From Sandaracinus sp. (GTDB lineage: Bacteria; Myxococcota_A; Polyangia; Polyangiales; Houyiibacteriaceae): a stretch of DNA of 64,000 nt. The notes beneath the pieces are model-generated. The model saw only the letters and a list, made by a program, of their open reading frames with translations, had not been told where the DNA came from and made no database searches. The DNA is taken from contig PABA01000050.1 of NCBI GenBank assembly GCA_002699025.1, forward strand, positions 1-64,000, written 5' to 3'. A program made the translations under genes and the position numbers. Below, one piece after another: positions 9,802 through 18,436 of the stretch; the stretch's first letter is position 1, and the number at the start of each line of letters is the position of its first letter.

Positions 9802-10899
9802 ATGCAGTTCGTCGACGAGGTGGAGATCGATGTGATCGCCGGGAACGGGGGCCACGGCTGCATCGCGTTCCGGCGCGAGAAGTACCGGCCCCTCGGCGGC
9901 CCGGCGGGCGGCGATGGAGGCGCCGGGGGCGACGTGATCTTCCACGCGCACGACCGGCTCTCGACGCTCCTCGACCTCGGCTGGCGCCGGAAGGTGAAGG
10001 CCGAGTCCGGCGAGAACGGCCGCGGCAAGGACCAGTACGGCAAGGCCGGGCGCGACGAGATCGTGCAGGTGCCGGTCGGCACGCAGGTCTACGACGCGGA
10101 GACGGGCGAGCTCATCGCCGACCTCGACGAGCACGACAAGAAGGTCGTCATCGCCAAGGGCGGTCGCGGCGGCCGCGGCAACATCCGCTTCGCGACCCCC
10201 TACGACAAGGCCCCGCAGCGCGCGGAGGACGGCGAGCCCGGCGAGAAGAAGCTCGTCCGCCTCGAGCTGAAGCTCCTCGCCGACGTCGGCGTCGTCGGCT
10301 TCCCCAACGTCGGCAAGAGCACCCTCATCGCCAGCGTCTCGCGGGCGCGCCCGAAGATCGCCGACTACCCCTTCACGACCCTCGTCCCGAACCTCGGCGT
10401 GGCCACGCTCGGCCCGGACCGCAGCTTCGTCCTCGCCGACATCCCGGGCATCATCGAGGGCGCCGCCGAGGGCGCCGGGCTCGGCCTCCGCTTCCTGCGC
10501 CACGTCGAGCGGAACCGCGTGCTCCTCCACGTGATCACCGTCGATCCGGACCCGGAGCGCGACCCGGTGGAGGACTTCGACAAGCTCCAGGAGGAGCTCG
10601 CGAAGTTCAGCCCGACGCTCGCCGAGCGCCCCATGCTCGTCGCCGTCTCGAAGACCGACCTGCCCGAGGTGCAGGAGGCGCTCCCCACCATCCGCGAGGG
10701 CCTGGAGGCCCGCGGCCACGAGGTGCTCGCCTTCAGCGCCGCCACCGGCGACGGCCTCGACGCGCTCCTGCTCGCCCTCGAGCGCCTGCTGAAGGCGAAC
10801 CCGCGCGAGAACCTCCCGCCGCCCGTCACGCGACCGACCGCCGAAGACCGCCCCCACGGCGACGCGAAGGGCTTCCCCGAAGAGCCGCCCCCCGAGTGA
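9802..10899 (+). CDS. obg: Obg-family ribosome-associated GTPase
   Basis: A 365-aa GTPase of the Obg/CgtA family, which acts in late 50S subunit assembly and stress control. The glycine-rich N-terminal Obg fold (VIAGNGGHGCIAFRREK, GGPAGGDGGAGGDV) covers about residues 1-158. The G domain then shows GFPNVGKST (P loop), DIPGIIEGAAEGAG (G3) and SKTDL (G4). The family's optional C-terminal OCT domain is absent; the protein ends in a short Pro-rich tail. The ATG at 9802 gives the standard start MQFVDEV. The usual rplU-rpmA neighbours are not upstream here. Confidence 0.97.
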   Translation: MQFVDEVEIDVIAGNGGHGCIAFRREKYRPLGGPAGGDGGAGGDVIFHAHDRLSTLLDLGWRRKVKAESGENGRGKDQYGKAGRDEIVQVPVGTQVYDAETGELIADLDEHDKKVVIAKGGRGGRGNIRFATPYDKAPQRAEDGEPGEKKLVRLELKLLADVGVVGFPNVGKSTLIASVSRARPKIADYPFTTLVPNLGVATLGPDRSFVLADIPGIIEGAAEGAGLGLRFLRHVERNRVLLHVITVDPDPERDPVEDFDKLQEELAKFSPTLAERPMLVAVSKTDLPEVQEALPTIREGLEARGHEVLAFSAATGDGLDALLLALERLLKANPRENLPPPVTRPTAEDRPHGDAKGFPEEPPPE

Positions 10900-11001
10900 G
10901 CGAGCTCGGGGCCGCCGTGCGGCTCCGAATCGCCCGAGGCCGCGCCCGCTTCCCCGACGGGTCCGGCTGGCGCTCGCGCTACCGCCGGAGCGCGCGCCCA
11001 T

Positions 11002-11315
11002 GCTCCGCTCGGGCTCGCGCTGGGGCTCGGGCTCCCGCTCGGGCTGGCGCTTGGGCTCGCGCTGGCGCTGGTACTCGGGCTGGCGTTGGTGCTGGGGCTG
11101 GCGCTGGTGCTCGCGCTCGGGCTGGCGCTGGTGCTCGCGCTCGGGCTGGCGCTGGTGCTCGGGCTGACGCTCGGGCTGGCGCTCGAGCTCGGGCTGGCGC
11201 TGGTGCTCGCGCTGACGCTCACGCTGAGGCTCCCGCTCGGGCTGGCGCTCGAGCTCGCGCTGGCGCTGGTGCTCGCGCTGGCGCTTGGGCTCGGGCCCGC
11301 GCTCGCGCTGGTCCT
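11002..11315. repeat. GCTNNN (AGCNNN) hexamer array between obg and queG
   Basis: About 300 bp made almost entirely of degenerate 6-bp units beginning GCT on the plus strand, mainly GCTCGG, GCTGGC, GCTGGT, GCTCGC and GCTGAC. It fills the convergent gap just beyond the queG stop at 11337. Read on the queG sense strand, the fixed triplet is AGC. The same pattern recurs near 23.5, 26.0 and 54.8 kb. Open reading frames across it are by-products of the repeat. Confidence 0.85.
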
Positions 11316-11336
11316 CGCGGCCCGCTCCCCGCGCCC

Positions 11337-12389
11337 TCACTCCTCCCCGCGCTCCTCGATCCGCTCCCCCGCCCAGCGCGCCGCCTCCCGCACCCCCTCG
11401 TCCTCGTGCCCCCGCGCCGCCTCGCGCAGCACCGGCAGGTGCCGCCTCTCCCCCACGTTCCCGAGCACGTACGCCGCGTTCCGCGCCATCCGCGTCCGCC
11501 CCGAGCGGCGCGCCGGCGACCCCTCCGCCCACGCGAGGAACGCCTCCTCCTCCATCGCGAGCAGCCCCTCCGCGTCCACCGCCTCCCAGCGCCCGTGCGC
11601 CGCGTAGGGCTCGGTCACGCTCGGCTCCGGCGGCGCCGTGCGGTTGTACGGACAGACGTCCTGGCAGGCGTCGCAGCCGAAGATCCAGTCCTCGAGCCCC
11701 TCGCGGAGCGCCGGGTCGACGGGCCCCTCGTGCTCGATGGTCAGGTAGGAGACGCAGCGCCGCGCGTCGAGCTCGCGCGGGCCGGCGAAGGCCTCGGTCG
11801 GGCAGCGATCGAGGCAGAGCCGGCACGCGCCGCAGCGCCGCGCCATGGGCGCGTCCGCCTCGAGCCGCGCCGTGGTCACCACCGTCGCGAGGAAGACGTG
11901 CGACCCGAGCCCCGGAACGATGAGGCAGCAGTTCTTGCCGACGAAGCCCACGCCCGCCCGCTCGGCCCAGGCCCGCTCGAGCACCGGTCGCGAGTCGACG
12001 CTCCAGCGCGCCCGATGCCCGGCCTCCCGGAGTAGCGCCTCGATCTTCCGCACCTTCTTCCGCAGCACGTTGTGGTAGTCGCGCTCCCGGGCGTAGCGCG
12101 CGACCCGCCCCGGCGCCGGCCCGACCCGCGCCTCCCCCCCGGGCCGCGCGTAGGGCGCGACCAGCACCACGACGCTCTCGGCGCCCGGCACCATCCCCGG
12201 GTGCCGCGGGTCCGCGCGCACCTCCACCGTGTCGGCGAGCCAGCCCATCCCGCCGTGCCGCCCCTTCGCCACGAAGGCCCGCAGCTGCGCCCCCTCCGGC
12301 TCGAGCGCCTCGGCCCGCGCGATCCCGACCCGCGCGAAGCCGAGCTCCCGCGCCAGCGCCTTCACGCGCGCCTCGAGGGCCTCCGACAC
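11337..12389 (-). CDS. queG: Epoxyqueuosine reductase QueG
   Basis: A 350-aa cobalamin- and iron-sulfur-dependent enzyme for the last step of queuosine synthesis, reducing epoxyqueuosine to queuosine in tRNA. Two [4Fe-4S] motifs are visible: CGACRLCLDRCP and CDACQDVCPYN. The upstream region contains the family stretches DYHNVLRKK and GVGFVGKNCCLI. A HEAT-like C terminus (RMARNAAYVLGN) completes the usual length. The start is a GTG at 12389 giving VSEALEARVKALARELGF; no ATG fits. It is convergent with obg and divergent from the nitroreductase, with 115 bp between the two starts. Confidence 0.95.
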   Translation of the reverse strand: MSEALEARVKALARELGFARVGIARAEALEPEGAQLRAFVAKGRHGGMGWLADTVEVRADPRHPGMVPGAESVVVLVAPYARPGGEARVGPAPGRVARYARERDYHNVLRKKVRKIEALLREAGHRARWSVDSRPVLERAWAERAGVGFVGKNCCLIVPGLGSHVFLATVVTTARLEADAPMARRCGACRLCLDRCPTEAFAGPRELDARRCVSYLTIEHEGPVDPALREGLEDWIFGCDACQDVCPYNRTAPPEPSVTEPYAAHGRWEAVDAEGLLAMEEEAFLAWAEGSPARRSGRTRMARNAAYVLGNVGERRHLPVLREAARGHEDEGVREAARWAGERIEERGEE

Positions 12390-12476
12390 GCGCAAAGGGT
12401 GCGCGCTCCGGGGACCGCGCGCACGCCCCCGAACGGCACGGGGCGAACGACCTTCCCTCCGCTGGGCTGCCTGCGC

Positions 12477-12492
12477 TGGCACCGTCCTTGCT
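12477..12492 (+). promoter_or_regulatory. Sigma-54-type -24/-12 promoter
   Basis: TGGCAC, five bases, then TTGCT: an exact match in sequence and spacing to the -24/-12 consensus. It lies 12 bp before the GTG of the nitroreductase-like gene, so transcription would begin at or within a few bases of the start codon and give an almost leaderless mRNA. Sigma-54 enhancer-binding control is common in Myxococcota. A chance match cannot be excluded. Confidence 0.5.
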
Positions 12493-12504
12493 GAGTCGCG
12501 GGGC

Positions 12505-13518
12505 GTGACCGACCCCATCAGCACGCATCTGCCGGTCGAGGGCGATCCGCCCCCGTTCCTGCTGCCGATCCTCGAGGCCGGCGCGGCGGCGCCGAGCTCG
12601 CACAATTCGCAGCCCTGGCTCTTCCGGGTCACGAAGGCGGGCGCCATCGAGGTCCACGCGGACATCAGCCGTGGGCTCCCGGTGGTGGACCCGGACGATC
12701 GCGAGCTGGTCATCAGCTGCGGCGCGGCGCTGCAAAACATGCGCGTCGCCCTCCGGGCGGCCGGCTGGACCGACGAGATCGAGATCGTCGCCGACCTGAA
12801 GGGGACCGGGCACCTGGCCACCCTCACGCCGGGCGCGAAGCACACGCCGACCGAGCGCGAGACGGCGCTCGCGGGCGCCATCGAGCTCCGGCGCACGGTG
12901 CGCTCGCGCTTCGAGCCCGAGGTGCCGCCTTTCCCGCTGGTCGAGCGGCTCCTCGAGAGCGTCGAGGAGGAGGCGAGCTGGCTCCGGGTCATCGCCGACG
13001 TGGACCGGGAAGAGCTCGCCGTGCTCGTCGGCGCCGGGGACCGCACGCAGATGCAGCTCAAGAGCTTCCGCCGCGAGCTCGCCGCCTGGATGCGCCCCAA
13101 CCACAGCAAGCGCCAGGACGGCATGCCCGGCTTCACGATGGGCTTCGGGGAGCTCATGTCGGCGATCGGCCCGGTGGTCGTCCGCACCTTCGACCTCGGG
13201 AAGAGCCAGGCGGCGCGCGACGAGGAGCTGGTGTTGCACTCGCCGCTCCTGCTGGTGCTCGGCACGACGCGGGACGATCCGACGTCCTGGATGCATGCGG
13301 GCATGGCGCTCGAGCGCGTGCTCCTCGAGCTCGCGGCCGAGGGGTGGTTCGCCTCCTTCCTGAACCAGGCGGTGGAGGTCGGCCTGCTGCGGGGCGACCT
13401 GGCCACCCTCGTGGGCGAGCCGCGGGGCTTCCCGCAGATCGTGCTCCGCGTCGGCCGCGCCACCCCGGGCAAGGCGCCGCCCCGCCGGGACGTCGACGAC
13501 ATGCTCATCGAGGAGTGA
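12505..13518 (+). CDS. Acg-type nitroreductase-family protein
   Basis: A 337-aa protein of the flavin nitroreductase superfamily, closest in pattern to the Acg/Rv2032 branch. The N-terminal motif APSSHNSQPWLFRV (about residues 29-42) is the branch signature, and RRTVRSRFEPEVPP resembles the second half-repeat. Members bind FMN but often lack normal reductase activity and may act as flavin stores in stress or dormancy; no substrate can be assigned. The GTG start at 12505 keeps the HNSQPW motif at its usual distance from the N terminus. A sigma-54-like promoter lies directly upstream and a strong terminator hairpin 77 bp downstream. Confidence 0.85.
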   Translation: MTDPISTHLPVEGDPPPFLLPILEAGAAAPSSHNSQPWLFRVTKAGAIEVHADISRGLPVVDPDDRELVISCGAALQNMRVALRAAGWTDEIEIVADLKGTGHLATLTPGAKHTPTERETALAGAIELRRTVRSRFEPEVPPFPLVERLLESVEEEASWLRVIADVDREELAVLVGAGDRTQMQLKSFRRELAAWMRPNHSKRQDGMPGFTMGFGELMSAIGPVVVRTFDLGKSQAARDEELVLHSPLLLVLGTTRDDPTSWMHAGMALERVLLELAAEGWFASFLNQAVEVGLLRGDLATLVGEPRGFPQIVLRVGRATPGKAPPRRDVDDMLIEE

Positions 13519-13594
13519 GCCGCCAGCCCGTCGCTCCCTGGCGCTCGCGGCTCCAGCCCGTCCCCGATCGAGCCGAGCCGTCCTCGCGCGCTCC

Positions 13595-13625
13595 AACCCC
13601 GCCGGACGACGACTCCGGCGGGGTT
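13595..13625 (+). terminator. Rho-independent terminator after the nitroreductase gene
   Basis: AACCCCGCCGGA, a 7-nt loop CGACGAC, then TCCGGCGGGGTT: a perfect 12-bp stem followed by one further T. The flanking A and T bases on the arms suggest it can work in both directions between the convergent genes ending at 13518 and 13747. Confidence 0.7.
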
Positions 13626-13683
13626 TCGACGCGTCTCCGGCGGCGGGCTCTCGCTGCGCCGAAACACGGCCCGCGGAGCCGCC

Positions 13684-13743
13684 GCCTCACTGCACGGCGC
13701 CTCACCGCACGGCGCCTCACCGCACGGCGCCTGACTGCACGGC
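13684..13743. repeat. Four 15-bp tandem units after a stop codon
   Basis: Four units of GCCTCACTGCACGGC with one or two changes each, beginning at 13684 and ending a few bases from the TAG of the large lipoprotein gene (13747, minus strand). The period is a multiple of three. No gene is seen in the 228-bp gap apart from the terminator. Confidence 0.8.
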
Positions 13744-13746
13744 GCC

Positions 13747-16572
13747 CTACTCCACGTCGAAAGCGAGCGTGAAGGCGAGCTCCTCGGGCAGCGTCTCCGG
13801 CGTGTAGCCGAGCGTATCGGCCAGGATGCGCCGCGCCCCCTGCTCGTCGAAGCCGCCCACGGCCACCACCGCGCGCACCACCCCCGCCGTGTCGAGGAGC
13901 CCCTCGACGCTCGCCTCGCTCGCGCCCTCCTCCCGCGTGAGCACCGCCTCGTTCAGCGTGATCGAGGTGATCGCCTGCCCGGTCGCCCGGTTCAGCACGG
14001 GCACCTCCATGGTCGCCGGCGCGTTCGCGAAGCCCGCGCCCCCGCCCGCCGCGCCGAGCTCGACCCAGGCCGCCGGCGCCACCGCGTGGCTCTCCTCGTC
14101 CGCGCTGAAGCCGAGCGCCAGCCGCGCCCCCTCCCCGGCCTCGTCGACGGCCCCGAAGGCCAGCGCGGGCAGCACCCCCTCGATGATCGACGCCCCCTCG
14201 GGCTCGACCACCACGCCGCTGAAGCCCGTCTGCGCCTCGGCCCGCACGGCGGCGATGGGCAGCTCCCGCTCGAAGGCCTCCCCCTCCCGCGTGCCCCTGA
14301 CGCGCAGCGCGTAGATGCCCGGCGCGTACTCGTGCGTGAAGGGCCCGGGCCCGGTCGCCGTCTCGCCGTCGCCGAAGTCGACCTCCGCGTCCTCGAGGCT
14401 CGCGTCGAGGCGCAGCGAGAGCGCCTCCCCCGGCCCGAGCACGGCGTCCTCCACGATCACCGCCTCCCGCGCCCCCTCGAAGGCCTCCTGCGCCATCGCG
14501 TCGATGCGCGTGAAGTAGTAGCCGTGGTGCGTGCGGTTCAGGTAGCGGTAGTCGTAGATGGTCCAGTTCTCGTCGTCCGTGCCCTCGGGCCCGCCGGCGA
14601 TGGCCCGCTCGAGCGGTGCGTAGCGGTAGCCCGCCTCGCGCCGCCGGATGACCTCGAGGACGCGCTCGGTCGTCTCCCCCGCCGCGCTCAGCTCCGCCTC
14701 GCCCATGGCGCGGAGCGAGGCGTCCCCCTCGAGCTGGCTCCGTCGAAGCAGCGCCACCGCCCCGTAGACCTGCCGCTGGTGCCGCGCCCGGAGCTGGAAG
14801 GCCTCGAGCCCGTCGCGGATCTCGCCGAAGACGTTCCGCGCGCCCTCGGGCACCGCGTCCTCGACCGCGTTCAGCCGGCTCGCCAGCAGGAAGAAGTCCC
14901 GCTCGATGCCCTCGAGGAGCGGCAGCGTCTCCGCCTCGAAGGCCGCCACCTCGTCCGCGTCCCAGCGGAGCATGGCGCGCGGCGTCGGCGGCAGCGGGTG
15001 GAAGACCACGCCGATGCTGTCGGCGATCTCCGTCTCCGGATCCGTGCCGACGAGCCAGCGGATGGCCTCGGCGTCGAACATGAACTCCTCCTGCCGCTCG
15101 ACGGCCGCCTGGAGCACCGCGGCGACCTCCTCCTCGGCGCCGCCCATCACGCTCGCGATGTCGCCGAGGCAGTCGGTCCAGCGGTAGGCGAGGTCCGCCG
15201 CCATCCGGAAGGAGCAGTACTCGTTCTGCCAGTAGCCCCACTCGTGCCCCGTGCCGAAGACGCGGTGCCCGTCGAGGCCACCCTCGAGCATGTGGGCGAT
15301 GCCCTGGATGTCCCGGTCGCGCGCCTCGATGGTGATCGGCAGGTAGAGCGGGATGGCGTTGTCGAAGGTCAGCCACCAGGCCGACTCGGGGAAGTACCAG
15401 AGGTTCCGGTCGAGGTACTCCTCCTCCATGAAGTCGTAGAGGTTGGAGAAGTCCTCGTTCCCGTAGACGGGCGCCGGCCGGAAGAGGTCGTAGAACATCA
15501 GCGTGTGCACCTTCACGCCGAGGTTCTCCGGGGCGAGCTTCGGCAGGTCGTAGTAGCGGATGCCGTAGGTCTCCGTGGGCTCGCCGGCCGTGCCGTGGTT
15601 GGTCGTCTGGAGGATGACGTCCGGGTAGTGCTCGGCGAAGTGGTCGGCGACGAAGCCGAGCTGCTCGACGACGACCGTGTCCTCGACCTCCGTGAACTCG
15701 CTCGGGTCGAAGCCGAAGCTGAAGTACGCGGGGCGCGGCGTGGCGCTCATGCGCTCGTCGATGGCCTCGGCGATCTGCTCCTCGGCGGGGCGCGGATCGT
15801 CCGGATCGAGGATCGCCGTCGAGCCCTGCTGGGCGCCGTAGAGGCGCATGCCCGCCTGGGGCGGGAAGCCGCGCCGGAGGCCGTAGTCGGCGAGCTCGCC
15901 CGAGCCGACGCCCGGGTGGCCGAAGCTCGCGAGGTTCTTCACGAGCCAGTCGATGTAGCGGCGGCCGTCCTCCTCGTGCTCGCCCGTGCGGAAGGCGTCG
16001 CCGAGCTCGAGCGGGTGCGTGAGGTGGAGCGAGGCGCTCCGCCAGCGGAAGGCGGGCGTGTGCTGGCGTTCGGTGGGCTCGCCGCGGAGAAAGGGCGCGG
16101 GCCAGCGCGGGGCGGCGGGGACGATCTCCTCCTCCGGATGGAAGAAGCGGACGCCGAGGCCGTGGAGCCACTCGTAGGCCGCGTACTGGCGCCCGAGGAG
16201 GCCGCCGCCGGCGAGGTGCACGCGCCGCCCGTCGCCGCAGGCCTCGGTGGCGATGCGCCAGGTCTGGTCCGTCGCCTCCGCGAGGGCGAGCTCCTCGAGC
16301 CCGTCGCCGGCGAGCAGGACGCGCCCCTCCCCGGAGGCGCAGCCGAGGGCCCCCGTGCTCCGCTCGAGGCGCGCCTCGAGGCCCATCCCGCCGAGCGCCT
16401 CGACGACGTCCTCGGCGGCCCAGACGACGGCCTCCGGCGCGTCGGGCGAGACGTGGACGGCCCAGGTCGAGGCGGGCGGCTTCGGCTCGCCTCCGTCGCC
16501 GCAGGAGAGGACGAGCGCCGCGCCGAGGAGGGCGAAGCCGCGAGCGAAGTGAACGTTCATCACGCGCACCAT
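13747..16572 (-). CDS. Large lipoprotein resembling DUF4838 / alpha-glucuronidase-type proteins with a PKD-like domain
   Basis: A 941-aa predicted lipoprotein with lipobox LVLSC. Residues about 35-150 match the N-terminal fold of alpha-glucuronidases and DUF4838 proteins: alternating strands and the end motif GRQYAAYEWLHGLGVRFFHP. The central part (about 170-640) is a barrel-like region with YFSFGFDPSEF, TTNHGTAGEP and HEWGYWQNEY, compatible with a glycoside-hydrolase-like catalytic domain, but no active site can be named. A PKD-like segment (VDFGDGETATG) precedes a beta-rich C terminus. A role in extracellular polysaccharide breakdown is possible. The ATG at 16560 is an equally good start; neither has a clear ribosome-binding site. 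Confidence 0.75.
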   Translation of the reverse strand: MVRVMNVHFARGFALLGAALVLSCGDGGEPKPPASTWAVHVSPDAPEAVVWAAEDVVEALGGMGLEARLERSTGALGCASGEGRVLLAGDGLEELALAEATDQTWRIATEACGDGRRVHLAGGGLLGRQYAAYEWLHGLGVRFFHPEEEIVPAAPRWPAPFLRGEPTERQHTPAFRWRSASLHLTHPLELGDAFRTGEHEEDGRRYIDWLVKNLASFGHPGVGSGELADYGLRRGFPPQAGMRLYGAQQGSTAILDPDDPRPAEEQIAEAIDERMSATPRPAYFSFGFDPSEFTEVEDTVVVEQLGFVADHFAEHYPDVILQTTNHGTAGEPTETYGIRYYDLPKLAPENLGVKVHTLMFYDLFRPAPVYGNEDFSNLYDFMEEEYLDRNLWYFPESAWWLTFDNAIPLYLPITIEARDRDIQGIAHMLEGGLDGHRVFGTGHEWGYWQNEYCSFRMAADLAYRWTDCLGDIASVMGGAEEEVAAVLQAAVERQEEFMFDAEAIRWLVGTDPETEIADSIGVVFHPLPPTPRAMLRWDADEVAAFEAETLPLLEGIERDFFLLASRLNAVEDAVPEGARNVFGEIRDGLEAFQLRARHQRQVYGAVALLRRSQLEGDASLRAMGEAELSAAGETTERVLEVIRRREAGYRYAPLERAIAGGPEGTDDENWTIYDYRYLNRTHHGYYFTRIDAMAQEAFEGAREAVIVEDAVLGPGEALSLRLDASLEDAEVDFGDGETATGPGPFTHEYAPGIYALRVRGTREGEAFERELPIAAVRAEAQTGFSGVVVEPEGASIIEGVLPALAFGAVDEAGEGARLALGFSADEESHAVAPAAWVELGAAGGGAGFANAPATMEVPVLNRATGQAITSITLNEAVLTREEGASEASVEGLLDTAGVVRAVVAVGGFDEQGARRILADTLGYTPETLPEELAFTLAFDVE

Positions 16573-16651
16573 AGCGCGACGGGTTCGCAGGCACCGTCCC
16601 GGTGGCGCGCGTCGGGCGGCGCGAGCGAACGAAGCTGGTAGCGTGCGGCGA

Positions 16652-17992
16652 ATGCGTCCTCCGGTCGTGCTGGCGCTCCTCGCCGCCCTCGCGCTGGCGG
16701 CCCCCGCCGGGGCGCAACGCGTCCATCACCAGACGCTCGCCGTGGGCGACCGGGCCCTCGGCATGGGCGGCGCGTTCACGGGCCTCGCCAGCGATCAGGC
16801 CGCCGCCTGGTACAACCCCGCCGGCCTCGCGCTGATCGACCGCGGGACGGTCTCGGGCAGCCTGCTGCTCCACGCCTTCGAGGACCTCCGGCTGGCCGAG
16901 GGCGAGCTGAGGCTGGCCCAGGAGCGCCGCTCCAACTTCCCCCTCTTCGCGACCGGCGTGCTCCGCGTCGGCGCCACCGAGGGCGAGGGCGAGGAGGCCG
17001 CCCCGCACCACGCCTTCGGGGTGGTCGTGCTGCGCCCGCTCCAGGTCTCGCGGCGCTTCGAGCTGGCCGTGGAGAACGAGCTGGGGGAGCCGAGCTCGCT
17101 CTTCATCGACGAGCTCGAGCACGAGACGCTCTTCGGCTTCACCTGGGCGAGCCAGCTCGCCGCGCGCTGGTCCCTCGGCGCCTCGCTGGTCGCCACGGTC
17201 CGGCGCTTCGAGCAGCGCGAGACGCTGATCGGCGCGCCCGCCGACTCGGACGTGATCGCCGTGCGCACGGGGCTGACGGCGGTGAAGAGCAACCACCTCA
17301 TCCTGCGCGTGGGCGCGCTCTACGCGGCGGGGCGCTTCCGGGCCGGGCTGATGATCCAGCCGCCGGGCCTGCCGCTCCGCCAGCAGGGGCGCGTGGAGGA
17401 GCAGCGCGTGCGGGCGAGCGGCGCCGGGGACACGACCACCTTCGCCGAGGTCCAGGTCGACGCGCGGGTGCCGGTGCCGCTCATCGCCCGGGTCGGCATG
17501 AGCTACCGCTTCGAGCGCGACGTGACGCTCTCCGTGGACCTCCAGTTCGTGGGGCCGGTCGGTGGGGGCGCCTTCGTCGACGCGCCCGCGCCCGGGGAGG
17601 AGGCGCCGGACGAGCCGTCCGCGGGGGCCTTCATCGACCTCGACACGGAGCGGCAGCAGGTGCTCAACGGTGCCCTCGGCTTCGAGTGGCGCGCCTCCCG
17701 GGGGCTGTTGCTCCGCCTCGGCGCCTTCACCGACTTCTCCACGGCCCGCGAGGTCCCGGCCACGGCGGCGCGCTACCAGTCCCCGCGGAACCACTCGGCT
17801 GGCGGGAGCGGGAGCCTCGGCATCACCATCCAGGGCCGCGACATCAACATCGGCCTCGCCGGCATCGGCGGTCGCGGCCGCGCGCTCCTGCTCGATCCGC
17901 GGAGCGGCGTCGAGCGCCCGAGCTACTCCCGCGTCGCCTCCCAGCGCCGCGTCATCTACTTCTTCGTCACCGGCTCCCTCACCGGCCACTGA
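16652..17992 (+). CDS. OmpP1/FadL-family outer-membrane protein
   Basis: A 446-aa protein. A signal peptide ends at PAGAQ (about residue 22). The mature start has the strong family pattern GDRALGMGGAFTGLASDQ and AAWYNPAGLALI, followed by about 14 amphipathic strands. FadL-type barrels import long-chain fatty acids or other hydrophobic compounds; the substrate here is unknown. I prefer the ATG at 16652 over a GTG nine bases earlier. It is divergent from the large lipoprotein gene by 79 bp. Its TGA lies inside the first copy of a 150-bp tandem duplication. Confidence 0.8.
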   Translation: MRPPVVLALLAALALAAPAGAQRVHHQTLAVGDRALGMGGAFTGLASDQAAAWYNPAGLALIDRGTVSGSLLLHAFEDLRLAEGELRLAQERRSNFPLFATGVLRVGATEGEGEEAAPHHAFGVVVLRPLQVSRRFELAVENELGEPSSLFIDELEHETLFGFTWASQLAARWSLGASLVATVRRFEQRETLIGAPADSDVIAVRTGLTAVKSNHLILRVGALYAAGRFRAGLMIQPPGLPLRQQGRVEEQRVRASGAGDTTTFAEVQVDARVPVPLIARVGMSYRFERDVTLSVDLQFVGPVGGGAFVDAPAPGEEAPDEPSAGAFIDLDTERQQVLNGALGFEWRASRGLLLRLGAFTDFSTAREVPATAARYQSPRNHSAGGSGSLGITIQGRDINIGLAGIGGRGRALLLDPRSGVERPSYSRVASQRRVIYFFVTGSLTGH

Positions 17993-18289
17993 GCCGGTCT
18001 CTCGCTCCCGCCGGTCGCGAGGCGATCCGCCGTCCGCTCTCCGCGCTCCGTGCGGGCGCTCGACGTCGCGTCCATGCCGCCTTCGCGGAGCCGCCGGACC
18101 GGTCGACGCGCGCGGGCTCCGCCCCCCGCGGCGCCAGCTCGCTGAGCCGGTCTCGCTCCCGCCGGTCGCGAGGCGAGCCGCCGTCCGCTCTCCGTGCGGG
18201 CGCTCGACGTCGCGTCCGTGCCGCCTTCGCGGAGCCGCCGGAGCGGTCGACGCGCGCGGGCTCCGCCCCCCCGTGGCGCCGGCTCGCGC
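17991..18289. repeat. Tandem duplication of about 150 bp including a stop codon
   Basis: Two near-identical copies, about 17991-18143 and 18144-18289, each beginning GAGCCGGTCTC and continuing through GCTCCCGCCGGTCGCGAG and GGTCGACGCGCGCGGGCTCC. The first starts at the end of the barrel gene; CTGAGCCGG, which holds that gene's TGA, is repeated at the second copy. Nothing recognisable fills the rest of the gap to 18437. Confidence 0.85.
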
Positions 18290-18436
18290 CGCGGCCGGGA
18301 AGCGGCGACACCACCGGGCCGCGAAGGGGCGCGCTCCCCTCTCCGTCCCGTAGCCCAGCGCTCGCGTCGCGTCCGGAAACGGGTCCCCGCGACGCGGCGC
18401 CGCACGAAGCCGCTGGTGGGAAGGAGATGGCGAGCG

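Noticed and set aside
10365-11222. Ser/Ala/Pro-rich frame on the minus strand over the end of obg and the hexamer array
   Set aside because: It is antisense to the Obg G domain and its composition simply reflects the hexamer repeat.
11086-11607. Leu/Ala-rich frame on the plus strand in the array, looking like membrane helices
   Set aside because: A GCTNNN period-six sequence read in another frame gives Leu/Ala/Gly runs automatically; it then runs antisense into queG.
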